Under the pieces are notes generated by a model. It saw only the letters and a list, made by a program, of their open reading frames with translations. It did no database searches and was not told where the DNA came from. Positions 20,086 to 22,844 of a DNA stretch of 22,844 bases are shown here, piece after piece. Position 1 is the first letter of the stretch. Every line of letters starts with the position of its first letter. The DNA is from Streptomyces xanthophaeus (GTDB lineage Bacteria; Actinomycetota; Actinomycetes; Streptomycetales; Streptomycetaceae): contig NZ_JOFT01000060.1 of the NCBI RefSeq assembly GCF_000725805.1, forward strand, positions 1 to 22,844, written 5' to 3'. Made by a program: the position numbers and the translations under genes.

Positions 20086-20484
20086 TCAGCGGGCGGTCTG
20101 CTGTTCGGCCAGGCGGCGCTCGGCCTCGGCCCAGCTGACGGGGAGCCCCGACGCGGGCACGGTCCAGAAGGTGAAGGCCGACTCCTTCATGTACGCACTC
20201 GCCTTGCGGGAGCTCTCCCGGTGCGGCTCGCTGCGGGCGAAGCGGTAGAGGGCGTCGCGGTCCTCCCAGGCGGAGAGGGTGAGGAAGGTCCGGCCGAGGA
20301 CGCGGGCCCGCAGGGCGACGCCGTGCGCCCCGGGGGCCTTGCGGATCTGGCCGATGATGCCGGGGGTCTTGAGGAAGAACCGGACGGCTCCGGCCAGGGT
20401 GGCCGTCTCGAACCGGGAGGCCATGACGTAGACCTCGGCGCCGGGGTCGGCCTGGGTGGGGGTGAACCAGGGGATGTCGGGCAT
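20086..20484 (-). CDS. Small monooxygenase-like protein (dimeric alpha-beta barrel, ABM/DUF3291-like)
   Basis: The protein has 132 residues from ATG 20484 (MPDIPWFTP). GAAGGAG with 8 nt spacing supports this start over the GTG three codons upstream. The order EVYVMASRFETATLAGAVRFFL, LRARVLGRTFLTLSAWEDRDALYRFARSEPHRES and AFTFWTV (quoted in parts) suits a ferredoxin-like dimeric alpha-beta barrel. The LSAWEDRDALxxFxxSxPHRE pattern is seen in proteins annotated as monooxygenase or DUF3291. No signal peptide or cofactor motif is present, as expected for cofactor-free members. It lies 36 nt after the exporter gene on the same strand, so it is probably the last gene of the TetR-controlled unit and may modify an exported or toxic compound. 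Confidence 0.75.
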   Translation of the reverse strand: MPDIPWFTPTQADPGAEVYVMASRFETATLAGAVRFFLKTPGIIGQIRKAPGAHGVALRARVLGRTFLTLSAWEDRDALYRFARSEPHRESSRKASAYMKESAFTFWTVPASGLPVSWAEAERRLAEQQTAR

Positions 20485-20520
20485 GACGTGCACTCCTTCG
20501 GCAGATGCGGATCGCGCGGG

Positions 20521-21993
20521 TCAGCCCGCTGCGGGGACCTTGTTCGGGGTGACGGGCTCCGGGGTCCCGGGCGCGGGGGCCGCTGCGGCCTCGACGGGCC
20601 GGGGGGACCGGGCCTTGCGCGGGAGGAGCAGGGCGAGGCCGGCGGCCACGGCCACCGCGACGGCGCCGATCCACAGGGCCGGGACGGTGCCGTCGGTGAA
20701 GGCCTGCGGGGTCTCGTAGCCGCCCTGGGCGGAGAAGACGGAGGCCAGGACCGCGACGCCGAGGGCGCCGCCGACCTCCCGCATGGCGGTGTTGGTCCCG
20801 GAGGCCTTGCCCTGGTCGGCGGGGCGCACGGTGGACATCAGGGCGTTGGAGGCGGGGGCGAAGTACAGGCCCATCCCGATGCCGCTGATGATCAGCGGCG
20901 CGAGCTGGGTGGCGTACGAGACGTCCGCGCTCAGGATCAGGGCGAACCAGGCGAGGCCGAGGGCCTGCAGGGCGAGCCCGGCGGCGACGACGGGGCGGCT
21001 GCCGATCCGGTCGGAGAGGATCCCGGCGATCGGGGCGACGATCATCGGCATGCCGGTCCAGGGGAGCATGCGCAGCCCGGCCTCGGTGGGCGAGTACCCG
21101 GAGACGCCCTGGAAGAACTGGCTGAGCAGGAAGATCGAGCCGAACATGCCCAGGAACATGAGCAGGCCGGCCAGGTTGATGCCGAGGAATCCGCGGTCAC
21201 GGAAGAGCCGCATGGGCAGGATGGGGCCGGCACTGCGGAAGCCGTGGTGGACGAAGCCGCCGACGAGTGCGGACCCGGCGATCAGGCCGGTGAGGACGGG
21301 GGCGCTGGTCCAGCCCTCGGCGTTGGCGTTCACCAGGGCGTAGACGATGCCGAAGAGACCGCCGCTGATGAGCAGGGTGCCCGGGAGGTCCAGGCGGGCA
21401 CCGGGGACGCTGGACTCGGCGAGGCGCAGCCGGGCGAGCGGGATCAGGGCGAGACCGATGGGCACGTTGAGCCAGAAGATCCACTGCCAGGAGATGTGCT
21501 CGGTGAGGCTGCCGCCGATGAGGGGGCCGCTGGCCACGGCCAGGCCGGTGACGGCTCCGTAGATCCCGAGGGCCATGCCGCGCCGGGCCGCGGGGACCGC
21601 GACGGTGAGCAGGGTGAGGGTGAGCGGCATCATCACCGCGGCGCCGACGCCCTGGACGGCGCGGGCGGCGATGAGTGCGTCGATGCCGGGCGAGAGGGCG
21701 GCCGCGGCGGAGGCTGCGGTGAACACGGCGAGTCCGGCTATGAACAGCTTCCGGCGCCCGAACCGGTCCCCGAGGGCGGAGCCGAACATGAGGAGGACGG
21801 CGAAGGTGAGCGTGTAGGCGTTCACCGTCCATTCCAGGTCCTCCAGCCGGCCGCCGAGGTCCTCCCGGATGGCGGGGAGGGCGGTGGTGACGACGAGGTT
21901 GTCGAGGGCGGCCATGAAGCTGGCCGTGCCGGTGAGCACGAGCGCCCACACGGCGGGCCCGCGGAGCCGGGTGTCCTGGTCTGGTGTGTTCAC
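20521..21993 (-). CDS. MFS drug exporter, DHA2 (EmrB/QacA) family, about 14 TM
   Basis: This 490-residue protein starts at GTG 21993 (MNTPDQDTRL), with AGGGGG 4 nt upstream. Residues 1-14 are cytoplasmic. The DHA2 signature follows: LDNLVVTTALPAI in TM1, motif A GSALGDRFGRRKLF between TM2 and TM3, motif B RAVQGVGAAVMMP in TM4, and motif C GLAVASGPLIGG in TM5. Further hydrophobic segments bring the total to about 14. A 35-residue Pro/Ala tail follows the last helix. It is a proton-driven exporter of toxic compounds; the substrate cannot be read from sequence. It lies 163 nt after tetR, with an operator at 22023-22042, so expression is probably derepressed when the TetR protein binds its ligand. 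Confidence 0.93.
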   Translation of the reverse strand: MNTPDQDTRLRGPAVWALVLTGTASFMAALDNLVVTTALPAIREDLGGRLEDLEWTVNAYTLTFAVLLMFGSALGDRFGRRKLFIAGLAVFTAASAAAALSPGIDALIAARAVQGVGAAVMMPLTLTLLTVAVPAARRGMALGIYGAVTGLAVASGPLIGGSLTEHISWQWIFWLNVPIGLALIPLARLRLAESSVPGARLDLPGTLLISGGLFGIVYALVNANAEGWTSAPVLTGLIAGSALVGGFVHHGFRSAGPILPMRLFRDRGFLGINLAGLLMFLGMFGSIFLLSQFFQGVSGYSPTEAGLRMLPWTGMPMIVAPIAGILSDRIGSRPVVAAGLALQALGLAWFALILSADVSYATQLAPLIISGIGMGLYFAPASNALMSTVRPADQGKASGTNTAMREVGGALGVAVLASVFSAQGGYETPQAFTDGTVPALWIGAVAVAVAAGLALLLPRKARSPRPVEAAAAPAPGTPEPVTPNKVPAAG

Positions 21994-22022
21994 GATTCCC
22001 CCTGAATCGAATCCTGAGCTTT

Positions 22023-22042
22023 GTTAGTTATTGATGACTAAC
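22023..22042. promoter_or_regulatory. TetR operator in front of the MFS exporter
   Basis: GTTAGT-N8-ACTAAC is an imperfect 20-bp palindrome with 8 of 10 positions symmetric. It lies 30 nt upstream of the exporter start and has the same half-sites and spacing as the site before tetR. A weak promoter (TGGCCG, 17 nt, TAACTA at 22025-22053, minus strand) overlaps it, so bound repressor would block RNA polymerase. Confidence 0.75.
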
Positions 22043-22099
22043 TTTCGCGGCCAGAGAAGAGTGCCTGGGCGGGCTGCGCTAGGGCGGTCCGGCGAGGGT

Positions 22100-22199
22100 G
22101 GGGCGGGGCAGGCCCGGCAGCGCCGGACCGGACCGCGCCGGACCGCGCCGACGGCATTACCCGGCGGGCGCCTGGGGCTCCACATCTGCCTCGGCGGGG
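22100..22199 (+). repeat. 100-bp inverted repeat, left arm
   Basis: This stretch is perfectly complementary in reverse to 22745-22844. It covers the last 43 nt of tetR (about 14 codons) and 57 nt of the tetR-MFS spacer. The spacer part contains a small GGACCGCGCC tandem repeat. The match breaks abruptly at 22200. The outer edge cannot be tested because the window ends at 22844. Confidence 0.95.
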
Positions 22200-22675
22200 A
22201 TCAGCATTCCGTAGGCCATGAAGGTCGTGGTCGAGCCCACGTCCCCGCCGAGGGGCGCGTGCACGGTGTCCCAGAGCTCCATCCAGGAAGCCCGGACCAT
22301 CTCCCCGAACTCCGGCTCCCCGGCGGCTTCCGCCGCGGCGACGGTCACGTAGGTCTGGAGCTGCATCTGCAGCTTGTCGGGGTGATCGGCGATCAGCTGG
22401 ATGTACGCCTCACCCATGACCTTGAAGGGGTCGCCCCCCTCCAGGCCCTTGGCGGCTTCCTCGAAGACGAGCCGGACGTCCTCCATACAACGGGCGACGG
22501 CGGCGAGGAAGATCGCCTGCTTGTTGGGGAAGAGCCGGAAGAGATAAGGCTGCGAAACCCCCACCCGCTTGGCGATCGCCTCGGTGGAGGTCCCGTAGTA
22601 GCCCCCACGCGCGAACTCATGCATCGCCGCCCGAATGACGCTCTCACGCCGCTCATCTGCGCTCATCCTTACCAT
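22157..22675 (-). CDS. TetR-family transcriptional regulator of the adjacent exporter
   Basis: This 172-residue protein is somewhat shorter than the usual 190 or so. The N-terminal DNA-binding domain is clear: RRESVIRAAMHEFARGGYYGTSTEAIAKRVGVSQPYLFRLFPNKQAIF (quoted in overlapping parts, helix-turn-helix about residues 28-55). The C-terminal half is helical and ligand-binding, without a recognisable specificity motif. ATG 22675 is chosen because a promoter places the transcript start at or beside it (leaderless mRNA). ATG 22666 is an alternative. There is no ribosome binding site for either. Operators before its own gene and before the exporter imply autorepression and control of efflux. The last 14 codons lie inside the 100-bp inverted repeat, so the true C-terminus deserves caution. 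Confidence 0.9.
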   Translation of the reverse strand: MVRMSADERRESVIRAAMHEFARGGYYGTSTEAIAKRVGVSQPYLFRLFPNKQAIFLAAVARCMEDVRLVFEEAAKGLEGGDPFKVMGEAYIQLIADHPDKLQMQLQTYVTVAAAEAAGEPEFGEMVRASWMELWDTVHAPLGGDVGSTTTFMAYGMLIPAEADVEPQAPAG

Positions 22676-22681
22676 GGGATT

Positions 22682-22711
22682 AAGTTAGTACTCAATCACT
22701 AACTTGGTCAA
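22682..22711 (-). promoter_or_regulatory. tetR promoter with embedded operator
   Basis: On the minus strand, TTGACC (-35, 22706-22711) and TAACTT (-10, 22682-22687) are 18 nt apart, and the start codon ATG follows the -10 by 6 nt. The palindrome AAGTTAGT-N8-ACTAACTT (22682-22705) has perfect 8-bp arms and fills the spacer and the -10 box, so repressor binding would exclude RNA polymerase. Its core matches the exporter operator. Confidence 0.75.
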
Positions 22712-22726
22712 GGGGGTGGGGGGGGG
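22712..22726 (+). repeat. G-tract upstream of tetR
   Basis: Five G, one T and nine G in a row lie just upstream of the tetR -35 box. They may form a G-rich structure and are prone to length errors in sequencing. Confidence 0.7.
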
Positions 22727-22744
22727 CTGTTTCCGGGCGGTCGG

Positions 22745-22844
22745 CCCCGCCGAGGCAGATGTGGAGCCCCAGGCGCCCGCCGGGTAATGCCGTCGGCGCG
22801 GTCCGGCGCGGTCCGGTCCGGCGCTGCCGGGCCTGCCCCGCCCC
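22745..22844 (-). repeat. 100-bp inverted repeat, right arm (runs to window end)
   Basis: This is a perfect reverse complement of 22100-22199, ending exactly at the last base of the window. It carries a second, inverted copy of the tetR 3' end with no gene of its own. The 545 nt between the arms contain most of tetR and its promoter. Confidence 0.95.

Noticed and set aside
22100..22844. Inverted repeat as the ends of a transposon
   Set aside because: No transposase lies between the arms, which enclose only tetR. The inner boundary cuts the tetR coding sequence, and no target-site duplication can be tested.

Overview
The window looks like Streptomyces or a close relative. GC is very high, third codon positions are strongly G/C, GTG and TTG starts are common, and the gene content is the actinobacterial transcription/translation core: tRNA-Trp, secE, nusG, rplK, rplA, a lipoprotein, rplJ, rplL, rpoB and rpoC. 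NusG carries the long acidic N-terminal extension typical of streptomycetes. The right-hand part holds aspC, an adenosine-deaminase-like gene, murB, a small monooxygenase-like gene, an exporter and its TetR regulator.

Layout. 1-2449 (+): a proline-rich protein cut by the window edge, a Pycsar-effector-type membrane protein (PycTM/DUF5706-like) overlapping it by 4 nt, and an integral-membrane M48 metallopeptidase 26 nt further on. They read as one operon converging on rpoC, with a hairpin between. 2523-15931 (-): the housekeeping block, transcribed right to left as tRNA-Trp, secE, nusG | rplK, rplA | lipoprotein | rplJ, rplL | rpoB, rpoC. The bars mark hairpins or leaders. An L10 leader lies before rplJ, a terminator hairpin after rplL, and a good sigma-70-type promoter about 180 nt upstream of rpoB. 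16136-18551 (+): aspC and a deaminase. 18541-20029 (-): murB and a small unknown gene, convergent with the deaminase. 20086-22675 (-): TetR regulator, DHA2-type MFS exporter and an ABM/DUF3291-like protein, with the same GTTAGT-N8-ACTAAC operator in front of tetR and in front of the exporter.

How the genes work together. The central block makes RNA polymerase beta and beta', the ribosomal stalk (L10, L12) and its base (L11, L1), the elongation factor NusG and the translocon subunit SecE. The TetR/MFS pair looks like a self-regulated efflux cassette. The 5' triad (proline-rich protein, PycTM-like, M48 peptidase) is the least explained part and the best candidate for an undescribed membrane-surveillance or defence-like module: a Pycsar-type effector with no cyclase visible in this window, paired with a membrane protease.

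The last 100 bases are a perfect inverted copy of 22100-22199. This is either a real inverted duplication of the tetR 3' end or, more likely, an assembly or library artefact at a sequence end. Family names and start sites were inferred by eye; no database search was run.
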